This document shows, piece by piece, positions 25,748 to 34,496 of a DNA stretch of 64,000 nt; positions within the stretch are counted from its first letter, which is position 1; each line of letters opens with the position of its first letter. Origin of the DNA: Pedobacter riviphilus (lineage in GTDB: Bacteria; Bacteroidota; Bacteroidia; Sphingobacteriales; Sphingobacteriaceae); the NCBI RefSeq assembly GCF_014692875.1, contig NZ_CP061171.1, positions 3,782,001 through 3,846,000 of the forward strand. The letters are read 5' to 3'. Both the position numbers and the translations under genes were made by a program. Below the pieces are notes generated by a model. The model searched no databases, had not been told where the DNA came from, and was given only the letters and a program-made list of their open reading frames with translations.

Positions 25748-26130
25748 TGCGTTTTTTATTAGACACACACATATTTCTATTTTTTATTAATGGAGATAAT
25801 GCCATTTCAAAAAAGATTATAGCGGTCATAAACAATCCTGATACCGAAAAACATATAAGTATTGTTAGCATTTGGGAAATTACAATAAAGCTAAATATTG
25901 GAAAGCTGAAGTTAAAAGATGATATAAACTCAATTTATCAATTGCTCGATAAGTATCAGGTAAAAATTCTTCAACCTTCTAAATACGATTTTATCACTTA
26001 TTCTAAATTACCATTAATACATAAAGACCCTTTTGATAGGCTCATTATTTCACAAGCAATAGCTAATGATTTAATGCTGATAACAGATGATCAATATATC
26101 AAAAGCTATCCAAATTTAAAGTTATTTTAA
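25747..26130 (+). CDS. PIN-domain ribonuclease toxin (VapC family)
   Basis: A 127-residue PIN protein with the family pattern intact: FLLDTHIFLFF with the first Asp, SIVSIWEITIKLNIGKL with the conserved Glu, LIHKDPFDRLIISQA with the third acidic residue, and LMLITDDQYIKSY with the last. It is the expected size for VapC. It follows the DUF2281 antitoxin with a 1-nt overlap, and the methyltransferase gene begins 3 bp after it. The RNA target is unknown. Confidence 0.88.
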   Translation: MRFLLDTHIFLFFINGDNAISKKIIAVINNPDTEKHISIVSIWEITIKLNIGKLKLKDDINSIYQLLDKYQVKILQPSKYDFITYSKLPLIHKDPFDRLIISQAIANDLMLITDDQYIKSYPNLKLF

Positions 26131-26133
26131 CAC

Positions 26134-27015
26134 ATGATACAATTACTTGCCCCCACCCACTGGAAAGATTATGAACTGATCGATTGCGGGGATTTTGAAA
26201 AATTAGAACGTTTTGGAAATGTCATACTGATCCGTCCTGAGCCGCAGGCGGTATGGAAAAAAACATACTCAGAACAGGATTGGAAAAAAACAGCCAACAT
26301 CACTTTTAGGGGGCGTTCAGCTACTTCTGGCGAATGGGTAAAGAAAAATCTATCCATTCCAGACCGTTGGCATGTAGCATATGAAAATAATGAAGTAGCC
26401 ATTAAACTCCGTTTAGGTTTAACTTCTTTTAAACATGTTGGCGTATTCCCAGAACAGGCCGTAAATTGGGATTTTATCTCGTCATCGATTAAAAAATTTA
26501 AAACACCGCAACCTAAGGTTTTAAATCTTTTCGCTTACACTGGTGCGGCATCGCTAATTGCAAATGCGGCAGGCGCAGAAACTACCCACGTAGATTCGAT
26601 TAAGCAGGTAGTAACCTGGGCAAATGAAAATCAGGAGCTTTCGGGATTGAAAGACACCCGTTGGATGGTTGAGGATGCGCTAAAGTTTGTAAAGAAAGAA
26701 TTAAAAAGAGGCAAAAAATACAACGGTATTATTCTAGATCCACCAGCTTATGGCCATGGCCCTAATGGCGAAAAATGGAAACTGGAAGACCATATCCAGG
26801 AAATGATGCAGGATGTTGTACAGCTGCTGGATGAAAAAGAACATTTTCTTATCCTAAACACCTACTCACTTGGTTTTTCTTCGGTAATTGTTGAAAATTT
26901 AATCCGCACATCATTCCCATCAGTACAAAACCTTGAGACTGGAGAACTGTTTCTACAGGCTACATCAGGCGTCAAATTACCATTGGGTGTATTTGGCAAA
27001 TTCTGCAATGTGTAA
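26134..27015 (+). CDS. Class I SAM-dependent methyltransferase (RlmI-like, COG1092 type)
   Basis: A 293-residue protein. The C-terminal Rossmann methyltransferase domain shows KVLNLFAYTGAASLIANAAGA (SAM motif I), THVDSIKQVVTWANENQ and NGIILDPPAYGHG, the catalytic-type DPPAY motif of rRNA and nucleic-acid methyltransferases. The N-terminal 100 residues match the pre-domain of this family, but no PUA domain is seen. The substrate is probably rRNA, not proven. Only 3 bp separate it from the toxin gene, so the toxin-antitoxin promoter may also feed it. Confidence 0.8.
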   Translation: MIQLLAPTHWKDYELIDCGDFEKLERFGNVILIRPEPQAVWKKTYSEQDWKKTANITFRGRSATSGEWVKKNLSIPDRWHVAYENNEVAIKLRLGLTSFKHVGVFPEQAVNWDFISSSIKKFKTPQPKVLNLFAYTGAASLIANAAGAETTHVDSIKQVVTWANENQELSGLKDTRWMVEDALKFVKKELKRGKKYNGIILDPPAYGHGPNGEKWKLEDHIQEMMQDVVQLLDEKEHFLILNTYSLGFSSVIVENLIRTSFPSVQNLETGELFLQATSGVKLPLGVFGKFCNV

Positions 27016-27112
27016 ATGTTGATTACTTTATTTTAAACTACCAGATTTCCACCCTACTTTCATCAAAACAGATTCGGAAAACTGTTTAACTTTAATTATC
27101 TATAATATATTT

Positions 27113-28162
27113 ATGAAATTCCCTCAATTAGCAGGCACACTAATACTTGGTTTTGCCGCAATCAGCTTATTTGCCAACTGTAACTCAGATGGCAAGAGTA
27201 GTGGCGGTATCGGTAAAATCTTTTCTTCTGATTCGACTAAAAAGAAAACGGACTCAACAGTAAACGTAATGAAACCGGTTGATCCAAAGCTTTATGATTC
27301 TTTGGTAAAAAAATTGGCAAACGGAGATACTACCGGGAAATGGCCAGTAAAAAAGCAACCATATCCTTTGGCTGGAGCTATTTTACCTTTTAAACGTATA
27401 GTTGTTTATTATGGAAACCTGCATTCGAAAAAAATGGGTGCACTTGGTGAATATGCGCCTAAAGAAATGTGGCAACGCTTAAATGCTGAAGTTAAACATT
27501 GGGAAAAGGCCGATCCTTCTACCCCGGTACAACCAGGATTACATTATATTGCCGCAGTAGCAAGTGGAACACCTGGGAAAGATGGAAAATACATCAACAG
27601 GATGGGCAATAAACAGATCGACTCTGTTCTGAAAATTGCCAAAATGCAACCTAACACGATAGTATTTTTAGATCTTCAGGTAGCTTTAAGTACTATAAAA
27701 GCAGAATTACCTCATATCGCAAAATACCTGGAATTGCCATACGTTCATTTAGGTATTGATCCAGAATTTTCAATGAAAGACGGAACATTACCAGGCAAAA
27801 AAATTGGCACCTACGATGCTGCAGATGTTAATTATGTAACCGGATATTTAGCAGACATTGTTAAAAAATACAATTTACCTCCAAAAGTATTTGTATTACA
27901 CCGTTTTACAAAGAAGATGGTAACTAATTCAGCTAACATTAAATTACGTCCTGAGGTGCAGGTAGTGGTGCATATGGATGGATGGGGCGAACCTGAATTG
28001 AAAAAAGGAACCTATCGCCATTTCATTCAGGCAGAGCCTGTACAGTTTACAGGCTTCAAGCTGTTTTACAAAAATGACCTAAAGAAAGATCCTAAACGGT
28101 TAATGACTCCTGAAGAGCTGTTAAAGCTTACACCAAAACCGATATATGTTCAATACCAATAA
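27113..28162 (+). CDS. Lipoprotein of unknown function
   Basis: A 349-residue protein. The signal ends in a lipobox (AAISLFANCNSDG), so it is lipid-anchored. A charged Ser/Lys/Thr linker follows. The main domain has strand-helix repeats such as FKRIVVYYGNLHSKKMGALG, NTIVFLDLQVALSTI, YVHLGIDPEFSM, PPKVFVLHRFTKKMV and QVVVHMDGWGEPELKKGTYRHF. This is consistent with a TIM-barrel-like enzyme fold, and the acidic residues at strand ends could be catalytic. I do not recognise a family. A strong terminator follows. Confidence 0.6.
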   Translation: MKFPQLAGTLILGFAAISLFANCNSDGKSSGGIGKIFSSDSTKKKTDSTVNVMKPVDPKLYDSLVKKLANGDTTGKWPVKKQPYPLAGAILPFKRIVVYYGNLHSKKMGALGEYAPKEMWQRLNAEVKHWEKADPSTPVQPGLHYIAAVASGTPGKDGKYINRMGNKQIDSVLKIAKMQPNTIVFLDLQVALSTIKAELPHIAKYLELPYVHLGIDPEFSMKDGTLPGKKIGTYDAADVNYVTGYLADIVKKYNLPPKVFVLHRFTKKMVTNSANIKLRPEVQVVVHMDGWGEPELKKGTYRHFIQAEPVQFTGFKLFYKNDLKKDPKRLMTPEELLKLTPKPIYVQYQ

Positions 28163-28522
28163 TTTAAAGAGGATGTATCATGAGTTAAACAAACAGGTTA
28201 ATGTAGCTACATCTCTATAAAGAATTAAAAGCAATAAAGCGGCAATTTTCGATTTGAAAATTGCCGCTTTTTATTTAAGCAAAAGATAGTCTTCAAGTTT
28301 AATTTGGCATCCTAAGGCTAAAAATGACTTATGATGCAACCTCTTTTTTTGTTCCTGGGCCAACAGAATATCTATTTTTCAATACATTTAACCCTAAATT
28401 ACTGTCTAAAAAGCGCCTACTTAAAACTTATAGGAATAATCGCTATCCGATCAATGTTTAATATCAAAAAAATGTCTTTTTTTGATTTATTTAAAAATTG
28501 GAATAAATATATAATGTAGGAT
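28163..28522. other. Intergenic region: terminator plus AT-rich msrA upstream region
   Basis: The only clear element is the hairpin at 28236-28270. The rest is AT-rich. A 62-codon frame at 28331-28519 ends just before msrA and has no protein-like features. No exact TAnnTTTG box was found for msrA. Confidence 0.4.
28236..28270 (+). terminator. Rho-independent terminator after the lipoprotein gene
   Basis: AAAGCGGCAATTTTC and GAAAATTGCCGCTTT pair perfectly around a 5-nt loop, followed by TTTATTT. It closes the 27113-28162 gene. Confidence 0.85.
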
Positions 28523-29065
28523 ATGCAAACAGCAACATTTGGCGGAGGCTGCTTTTGGTGCACTGAAGCCGTTTTTCAGACGTTAAATGGAGTAAGCCAG
28601 GTTACAGCGGGCTATATGGGAGGAGATTTAAAGCACCCTACCTATATGGAAATTTGTAATGGCGATACCGGACATGCAGAAGTAATTCAAATCACATTCG
28701 ATGAAAGCATTATCTCGTTCAGTGACCTTCTATTGGTATTCTTTAAAACCCATAATCCAACAACCTTAAACAGGCAGGGGAATGATGTTGGTACACAATA
28801 CCGCTCAGTGGTTTTTTACGAAAATGAAGAGCAAAAAAAACTAACAGAGGAAATAATTGAAGATTTAACCCAACAACATATTTTCAACAAGCCAATTGCG
28901 ACAGAAGTTTCTCCTATAGCCGAATTTTATGAGGCTGAAGACTATCATCAGAACTATTTTAATAACAATCAGGGAAAACCCTATTGCGCTTTTGTGATAC
29001 AACCAAAGTTGAATAAGTTTGCTACTGATTTTAAAGATAAAATTAAACCAGAGCTTTTGGAATAA
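28523..29065 (+). CDS. msrA: Peptide-methionine (S)-S-oxide reductase
   Basis: A 180-residue MsrA that reduces the S-epimer of methionine sulfoxide. The active-site motif GGGCFWCTEAVF has the catalytic Cys10. TAGYMGG, NGDTGHAEVIQITFD, HNPTTLNRQGNDVGTQYRS and EDYHQNYF are the other family motifs. No signal peptide is seen, so it is cytoplasmic. It ends exactly where the convergent flavoprotein gene ends, with no gap. Confidence 0.96.
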   Translation: MQTATFGGGCFWCTEAVFQTLNGVSQVTAGYMGGDLKHPTYMEICNGDTGHAEVIQITFDESIISFSDLLLVFFKTHNPTTLNRQGNDVGTQYRSVVFYENEEQKKLTEEIIEDLTQQHIFNKPIATEVSPIAEFYEAEDYHQNYFNNNQGKPYCAFVIQPKLNKFATDFKDKIKPELLE

Positions 29066-30154
29066 TTAAATTTCGAAGGTAAGCAGGGCATGCTGACTAG
29101 CCGTATGAATATCTCTCCAAACCCTATTAATTTCTGATTCTTTTTTCGCGGCTTCTAAACCACAGTATGGAAATAAAGTAGCTGCCGATTTCCAACAGGT
29201 ATGAGCCAATTTACGACTGATTAAACTCACCTCGCTTAATTTCTCATCAGCAATTTCCCCATTATCTATTAGCTGATCCCAAGACTCGTCAAACGCATCA
29301 TAGAATTTTGTACGAAGGCCCAGTACTTCTTCTTCACAACGGTTAAGTTCGCTATTAAAAAACAAAATTTGCGCCTCGCTATACCTGCCCAATCCGGAAC
29401 GCGAATAAAAAGATTGTTCTACCAGTTTAATGAAATGATTGGTCATTCCTAAACTATTTACGGTTAACGTGGTTTCTGCGAGCTGTAAAAAAGGGTAATC
29501 AAAGCCAGCATCTGCTACTTCAATTTGTTGATTAATTTTAAAGGTCCTATTTTCGTCAACGCTTAAATCGCAAACTTCAAAAGCATGGCTCCCTGTAGCT
29601 ATTAAACCAAAGTAAGACCAACCGGGCAAAATATTTACTTCTTCTTTTTTAAGGATGAACGATTTAATTTCAGGCGCTCCATTTTCATCCAAAATATCAT
29701 CGCCATTTTCGTTTTTAAGTGTGCAGTTAGCTGTAAATATAGTAGCATGTAATGCACCACTGGCATAACTCCATTTTCCATTGAGCAGATAGCCTCCCTT
29801 GGTTTTAATGGCTACGCCACCAACAGCACCACTCCCTGCAAAACAAACCTCACGGTCGGCAAAAATCTCTGCTGCCAATCCAGGATTTAAAAACCCGGCA
29901 AACCATCCTGCGCCGGCGCAAAGGGTTATGGTCCAACCTAAACTTCCGTCGGCTTCTGCCAGTTCTTCTTCCAATCTTAAAATTTCAGGAAGTTTTTTGT
30001 TTGGCCCACCATAAATTTCGGGTACAAAAAGCTTAAACCAGTTCTCCTGATAGGCCAGTTCTAAAATTTCTGGATGAAGTTTACCCATTTTTTCAGAAAG
30101 TGCTGCATAAGCTTTTACTTTCTCCTGCCAGGTGACGGTTAATGTTTCTTGCAT
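29066..30154 (-). CDS. Acyl-CoA dehydrogenase-like flavoprotein
   Basis: A 362-residue protein with the acyl-CoA dehydrogenase fold: an N-terminal helical part with NWFKLFVPEIYGGPNKKLPEIL, the middle beta region (GGYLLNGKWSYASGALHATIFTA), and C-terminal helices. The catalytic glutamate of true acyl-CoA dehydrogenases is not evident, so it may be a relative such as the flavin-dependent monooxygenases (HsaA/DszC-like). The substrate is unknown. It is convergent with msrA with no gap. Confidence 0.7.
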   Translation of the reverse strand: MQETLTVTWQEKVKAYAALSEKMGKLHPEILELAYQENWFKLFVPEIYGGPNKKLPEILRLEEELAEADGSLGWTITLCAGAGWFAGFLNPGLAAEIFADREVCFAGSGAVGGVAIKTKGGYLLNGKWSYASGALHATIFTANCTLKNENGDDILDENGAPEIKSFILKKEEVNILPGWSYFGLIATGSHAFEVCDLSVDENRTFKINQQIEVADAGFDYPFLQLAETTLTVNSLGMTNHFIKLVEQSFYSRSGLGRYSEAQILFFNSELNRCEEEVLGLRTKFYDAFDESWDQLIDNGEIADEKLSEVSLISRKLAHTCWKSAATLFPYCGLEAAKKESEINRVWRDIHTASQHALLTFEI

Positions 30155-30184
30155 AATTATTTTTTGCTTTGCGTACGAAAGTAG

Positions 30185-30805
30185 TTAAGCCAGTTTGAGC
30201 CTGCTTTTGTTAATGATCTTCTTCCAATCGAAAAATCCAAATATGGCAACTGTAAACAAAAATGTAGTTAAACAGGCCATAAGTGGAAGCTTTTTATGAA
30301 ACAGCAATGGAATGGCAACAATATTCGAAATGTTCAGGAATATCCAGTTTTCTATTTTGCGTCTGGCTAACAGCCACATGCCTGCCCAGGCGGTAGAAGA
30401 AACAAATGCATCGAATAAGGGCACATCCGAATCAGTATAATGCCTCAATACAAGATAAAGCGCTCCAAATCCGATCACAGCAATTAAAACAGCAATGATT
30501 AATTCTTTATTGCTCGACCATGAAACCTGGTTTTCTCCATCCAACTTTCTTTTTTTCCAGATTATCCATCCGTAAACGCTCATCACCAGATAATAAATAT
30601 TTAAAAGCACCTCAGCATATAATTTAACACCTAGCAATAAAAACATCCACAATAGAACAGAAATTATTCCTGTTGGATAAAGCCAGATACTATTCTTCTT
30701 CGCCAATAAAACTTCAGATACGCCGAAACCAACAGCCAGCCATTCGATTAATGAGGTGTGTATAATCTGCTCCTGAAAAAGCTTAAACCAATCTTGAAAA
30801 TTCAT
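30185..30805 (-). CDS. pnuT: PnuC-family transporter, probably thiamine-specific (PnuT)
   Basis: A 206-residue membrane protein with the PnuC family pattern: WLAVGFGVSEVLLAKKNSIW, YPTGIISVLLWMFLLLGVKLYAEVLLNIYYLVMSVYGWIIWKK, then DVPLFDAFVSSTAWAGMWLLARRKIENWIFLNI. Seven membrane segments are plausible. PnuC proteins take up nicotinamide riboside, while PnuT members carry thiamine. The clear TPP riboswitch upstream (30881-31058) supports the thiamine assignment; the protein sequence alone does not decide it. It is followed by the flavoprotein gene 30 bp downstream. Confidence 0.8.
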   Translation of the reverse strand: MNFQDWFKLFQEQIIHTSLIEWLAVGFGVSEVLLAKKNSIWLYPTGIISVLLWMFLLLGVKLYAEVLLNIYYLVMSVYGWIIWKKRKLDGENQVSWSSNKELIIAVLIAVIGFGALYLVLRHYTDSDVPLFDAFVSSTAWAGMWLLARRKIENWIFLNISNIVAIPLLFHKKLPLMACLTTFLFTVAIFGFFDWKKIINKSRLKLA

Positions 30806-30844
30806 TTACAATAATTTGCCTGCGACCAGTAAAAATAATTAGAC

Positions 30845-30866
30845 ACCGTTTTCGGGGCGAAACAGT
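30845..30866 (-). terminator. Candidate expression-platform hairpin for the TPP riboswitch
   Basis: On the minus strand, ACTGTTTCG pairs with CGAAAACGGT (one bulge, one wobble) and a TTATTTTT run follows a few bases later. It lies between the aptamer and the pnuT start. Whether it acts as a terminator is inference. Confidence 0.35.
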
Positions 30867-30880
30867 TTTGTAAGTTTTAA

Positions 30881-31058
30881 CCTCTTCCTACGGCGGCATT
30901 ACCCGCATCAGGTTCATTTAAGGTTGAGGGCTGGAGGGTTGTAAGGTCGAGGGGGAAACCCTCTGCCTTCTACCTATCTACCTTTCACCTTAAAATGGGT
31001 ATAATCTCAGCAAATTGATGGCAACAGAAATTGCAGCATCAACAAGCACCCCTTTGAG
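30881..31058 (-). ncRNA. TPP (thiamine pyrophosphate) riboswitch
   Basis: The minus strand carries the THI-box signature in order: GGGGTGCTTG, CTGAGATTATACCC, then GAACCTGATGCGGGTAATGC and CCGTAGGAAG. These are the conserved TPP-aptamer blocks. The variable P3 arm is long: CATTTTAAGGT and ACCTTAAATG close it, with about 60 nt of spacer-like sequence (including GAGGG/CCCTC) inside. It lies 75 bp upstream of the PnuC-family gene and directly behind a promoter box. Binding of TPP should reduce expression of the transporter. Confidence 0.92.
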
Positions 31059-31063
31059 CAAGG

Positions 31064-31071
31064 CAAATATA
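31064..31071 (-). promoter_or_regulatory. Candidate promoter -7 box for the riboswitch-pnuT transcript (TATATTTG)
   Basis: The minus strand reads TATATTTG, an exact TAnnTTTG match, ending 6 nt before the riboswitch. The position is what a riboswitch transcript needs. Confidence 0.6.
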
Positions 31072-31163
31072 GGTTTAAAAATGAAATGTTTTGATTGAAA
31101 TGTGGAGAGTTGTCAACTTTCTTGCCACCAGGCCATTTTAAAGTTGACAACTCTCAGGTCTAT

Positions 31164-34076
31164 TTAAAACAAGCCCAGCTGCCCCTTATCATCAATATCG
31201 ATATCATCTGGATTGGTGATTTCAAAATCTATCTTTTTGGCAGGTTTTTCTTCTGCTTGGGGTTTATCTTCGGCTTTAACTTCTTCTTTTTTAACCGGCT
31301 CGGCTTCTGGCTTTGCTTTTTCTACCACAGGCTTTTCTACCACAGCAGGTTTTTCTTTTACCTCGGGTTCATCAGCCTTAACCACAGGAATTTCTGCCCG
31401 TTCGAATTTTGGTTTTGGCTGCGTTACAACAGGTTTGTCTACTGCCTCTTCCGGCACTTCTGCTTCTGTTACTGTTTCCTCATTCGCAATCATCTCTTCG
31501 TTTGTAACCGCTTCATCTAGTGTTTCTTCACCATCTTCTCCCTCGTCAATTGCTGCTATCTCCACCTCTTCAATTTCTATTTCAGGCTCTTCTAATACTA
31601 CTTTTTGAACATCGTGCGGCGACAGTCTATTGCCATTTGCTTTTAGTCCTTTAACATCAATCAGTTCTGCCAAGGTTAAATCCAGTGTTTCCGGAATTTG
31701 GGTTTTACCCTTTAAAACATCAACAATAACTTTTGCTGCCGGATTTGAAGTAAGGTGCAACAATCTCGATTTCTGCTCTTCGCTAATGAAAATAGTTTTC
31801 CTTCCGTTGGCTTGCAGTTCGAATGCAAAACGTTTGATAAAATAGTTTTGTGCTTTGCCTTCAAAATGGACTGCAGCAAAAATCAGCTCCGGATCAAACT
31901 TCTGAATCAAGATTAATCCATCATCAAAGTGATTGCTGAGTTCGAAAGAACTTAATTCGTAATATCCATCTTTGTGTACCTGTAAAATACGATCGTCGCC
32001 ATCAAATTCACCCAGGTATTTTCCACGGCCATCAACATTTAAGCGCTTTAATAAATCATCGTACCAGATTTTAAGCCCCGATAAGGTAGAAACGCCCTTG
32101 CTCTTCAAAATAATTTTCTTAATTGGATATTTTGAAATGATATTTCCCTGCGATCCGCGCCCTTTAATAGCCACTTCTGCAAAATCCTGATCGAACTGAA
32201 GCTTGCGCAATTTAGAATGGGGTTTCAGGGCAACATTTACGACCTCAGCCTCACCGTTAGGGTTCGCCGTAAAATATAAAACTTTCGATCCTTTCGATCC
32301 CTTGGTTAAATCGTATTCCTTATCGCGTGTTACCCCAACTACGGCAAACCTTTTAATATATGAAGTACCACTTGCACCATCTTTATAAATCATGTTGTAA
32401 ATGGTACGCTCGTCGTTTTTCTTAAATACCTGGGCGTGAATAATGCCTTTGCCTACAAAGGTTTTATCGGCCACCTTGGTAATGATACATTTACCATCTT
32501 CACGGAAAACAATTACCTCATCAATATCCGAACAGTCTGCTACGAATTCATCTTTACGTAAACCCGATCCGATAAATCCATCTTCACGGTTCATATACAG
32601 TTTCACGTTCGCCAATGCTACTTTCGACGCCTCTACCCGATCAAACAAACGGATTTCGGTTTTACGTTCTCTTCCTTTTCCGTATTTATCTTTTAGTTTC
32701 TGGTACCAGGCAATGGCGTAATCGGTAAGGTGTTTTAAGTGGTTTTTAACTACTTTAATCTCATCTTCCAGGTTTTTCATCTGCTCATCAGCCTTTTTCA
32801 CATCAAAACGGGTGATGCTACTCATTGGCTTATCAATCAGCTTCTTAAAATCTTCAGGTAATATTTCGCGGTAAAGCGATGGTTTAAACGGATCGAATAA
32901 AATGTGTAATACCTCAACTACGGTTTCAAAATTGGATGAGTTTTCATATTCAGGATTTTTGTACATCCCCTCCTGAATAAATATTTTAAGTAACGAACTA
33001 AAGAAAATCTTCTCCTGCAACTCGTGCAGGCGGATTTCGAGCTCTTTTTTGAGTAAACCCTTGGTGTGTTTTGTATTTTCGATCAGGATATCGTTCACAC
33101 TTAAAAAGTGTGGTTTATCTCCCTGGATGATACAGGTGTTTGGTGAGATCGATACTTCGCAGGCCGTAAAGGCATAAAGCGCATCAATGGTAACATCGGG
33201 CGAAATCCCTGGTGCTAGGTGCACTACAATTTCTACATTGGCCGCGGTATTATCCTCAATCTTTTTAATCTTGATTTTACCTTTATCATTGGCCGATAAA
33301 ATGCTATCGATAACAGAACCTGTTGTGGTACTGAACGGGACTTCGCTAATCACCAAAGTTTTTTTATCCTTCTCGGTAATTTTCGCCCGCACACGGATTT
33401 TACCTCCACGCTGTCCTTCATTATAATTCGAGAAATCGGCCATACCGCCCGTAAAAAAATCAGGCAATATATTGGGGCGTACGCCTTTCAATGCTTCTAT
33501 CGATGCATCTAATAATTCGATAAAATTGTGCGGCATTACCTTGGTAGCTAAACCTACAGCAATACCCTCAGCCCCCTGCGCCAATAACAAAGGGAATTTT
33601 ACAGGTAAAGTTATCGGTTCGTTGTTACGTCCATCATAACTTAACTGCCATTCGGTAGTATCAGGATTAAATACCACCTCGTTGGCAAATTTGGATAAAC
33701 GTGCCTCAATATAACGGGGTGCCGCAGCGCTATCGCCAGTAACCGGATCGCCCCAGTTACCCTGCATATCAATCAATAAATCTTTTTGTCCAATCTGCAC
33801 CATCGCATCACCAATAGAGGCGTCACCATGCGGGTGGTACTTCATGGTGTTACCGATTACGTTGGCTGCCTTATTAAAACGCCCATCATCCATCTCCTTA
33901 AGCGAGTGCATAATGCGCCGTTGAACAGGCTTTAATCCATCGTTAATGTGCGGAACTGCCCTATCGAGAATTACATAAGACGCATAATCGAGAAACCAGT
34001 TTTCGTATAAACCGTTGATTGGGGTTATGGTATGTTTGTGCTCTTCGTTTACGTTTTGATCTAATTCTTCACTCAT
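31164..34076 (-). CDS. parC: DNA topoisomerase IV subunit A
   Basis: A 970-residue GyrA/ParC-family protein. The cleavage domain has the quinolone-pocket region HPHGDASIGDAM (residues 81-92) and the catalytic Tyr122 in AAPRYIEARLSK. The C-terminal region after about residue 500 holds beta-pinwheel-like blades. The last 110 residues form a long Glu/Lys/Pro/Val-rich tail, probably disordered, and the protein ends in QLGLF. That pentapeptide resembles the QL(S/D)LF sliding-clamp binding motif. The subunit cuts and rejoins DNA during chromosome decatenation. ParE is encoded at 45432-47303, not adjacent. Assignment to ParC over GyrA rests on this partner and divergence from GyrA. Confidence 0.9.
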   Translation of the reverse strand: MSEELDQNVNEEHKHTITPINGLYENWFLDYASYVILDRAVPHINDGLKPVQRRIMHSLKEMDDGRFNKAANVIGNTMKYHPHGDASIGDAMVQIGQKDLLIDMQGNWGDPVTGDSAAAPRYIEARLSKFANEVVFNPDTTEWQLSYDGRNNEPITLPVKFPLLLAQGAEGIAVGLATKVMPHNFIELLDASIEALKGVRPNILPDFFTGGMADFSNYNEGQRGGKIRVRAKITEKDKKTLVISEVPFSTTTGSVIDSILSANDKGKIKIKKIEDNTAANVEIVVHLAPGISPDVTIDALYAFTACEVSISPNTCIIQGDKPHFLSVNDILIENTKHTKGLLKKELEIRLHELQEKIFFSSLLKIFIQEGMYKNPEYENSSNFETVVEVLHILFDPFKPSLYREILPEDFKKLIDKPMSSITRFDVKKADEQMKNLEDEIKVVKNHLKHLTDYAIAWYQKLKDKYGKGRERKTEIRLFDRVEASKVALANVKLYMNREDGFIGSGLRKDEFVADCSDIDEVIVFREDGKCIITKVADKTFVGKGIIHAQVFKKNDERTIYNMIYKDGASGTSYIKRFAVVGVTRDKEYDLTKGSKGSKVLYFTANPNGEAEVVNVALKPHSKLRKLQFDQDFAEVAIKGRGSQGNIISKYPIKKIILKSKGVSTLSGLKIWYDDLLKRLNVDGRGKYLGEFDGDDRILQVHKDGYYELSSFELSNHFDDGLILIQKFDPELIFAAVHFEGKAQNYFIKRFAFELQANGRKTIFISEEQKSRLLHLTSNPAAKVIVDVLKGKTQIPETLDLTLAELIDVKGLKANGNRLSPHDVQKVVLEEPEIEIEEVEIAAIDEGEDGEETLDEAVTNEEMIANEETVTEAEVPEEAVDKPVVTQPKPKFERAEIPVVKADEPEVKEKPAVVEKPVVEKAKPEAEPVKKEEVKAEDKPQAEEKPAKKIDFEITNPDDIDIDDKGQLGLF

Positions 34077-34496
34077 TTATCTACAAAAATTGGCAGCTGT
34101 AAATATAATAAAAATGATTGCATAGAATAAAGAGAGGTTATTCACATTTCGAGATAGGAAATTTATTAAAAAACAAGGGCAAGGTGCGTTTTGCTTAGCT
34201 CTTGCCGTCATTCCTGCGAAGGCGGGAATCTTAATGCTTGCATATTATAAAATGATTTCTCATTCTATCGGCTGGTGTTTCACCTGCCCAAATCTAAATT
34301 TGTTTGTGTTGATTTGGAAAGCAGGGTTCCGTAGGTTTGATTAATGTTTCCTCCGGCTTTCCGGTACGATCTTTTTTACACTCAACCCTACGCTCAGGCG
34401 GCAAAAAAGATCTCCCCTTCAATCCGGTTTAGAAAAATAGTTTTGTGCTGCTATTTAGGGTTGCAGGAGGATACTCATCCCCGAAAAAATATTGCA
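34077..34496. other. Intergenic region between PNGase-like gene and parC
   Basis: About 420 bp with no supported gene. It holds the half-element at 34205-34230 and a mosaic block at 34300-34440 (GGAAAGCAGGGTT, AAGATC inverted words, CAATCCGGTTTAG). That block belongs to the same spacer class as those near 3375 and 20450. The parC promoter should be in the AT-rich 34080-34140 part; TATATTTA is there but lacks the final G. Confidence 0.45.
34205..34230. repeat. Half-copy of dispersed element (CGTCATTCCTGCG type)
   Basis: CGTCATTCCTGCGAAGGCGGGAATC forms a short hairpin. It matches half of the elements at 49001-49070 and 57992-58089. Confidence 0.6.

Noticed and set aside
28331..28519. 62-codon frame just before msrA
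   Set aside because: AT-rich spacer, no domain, no promoter or ribosome-binding evidence.
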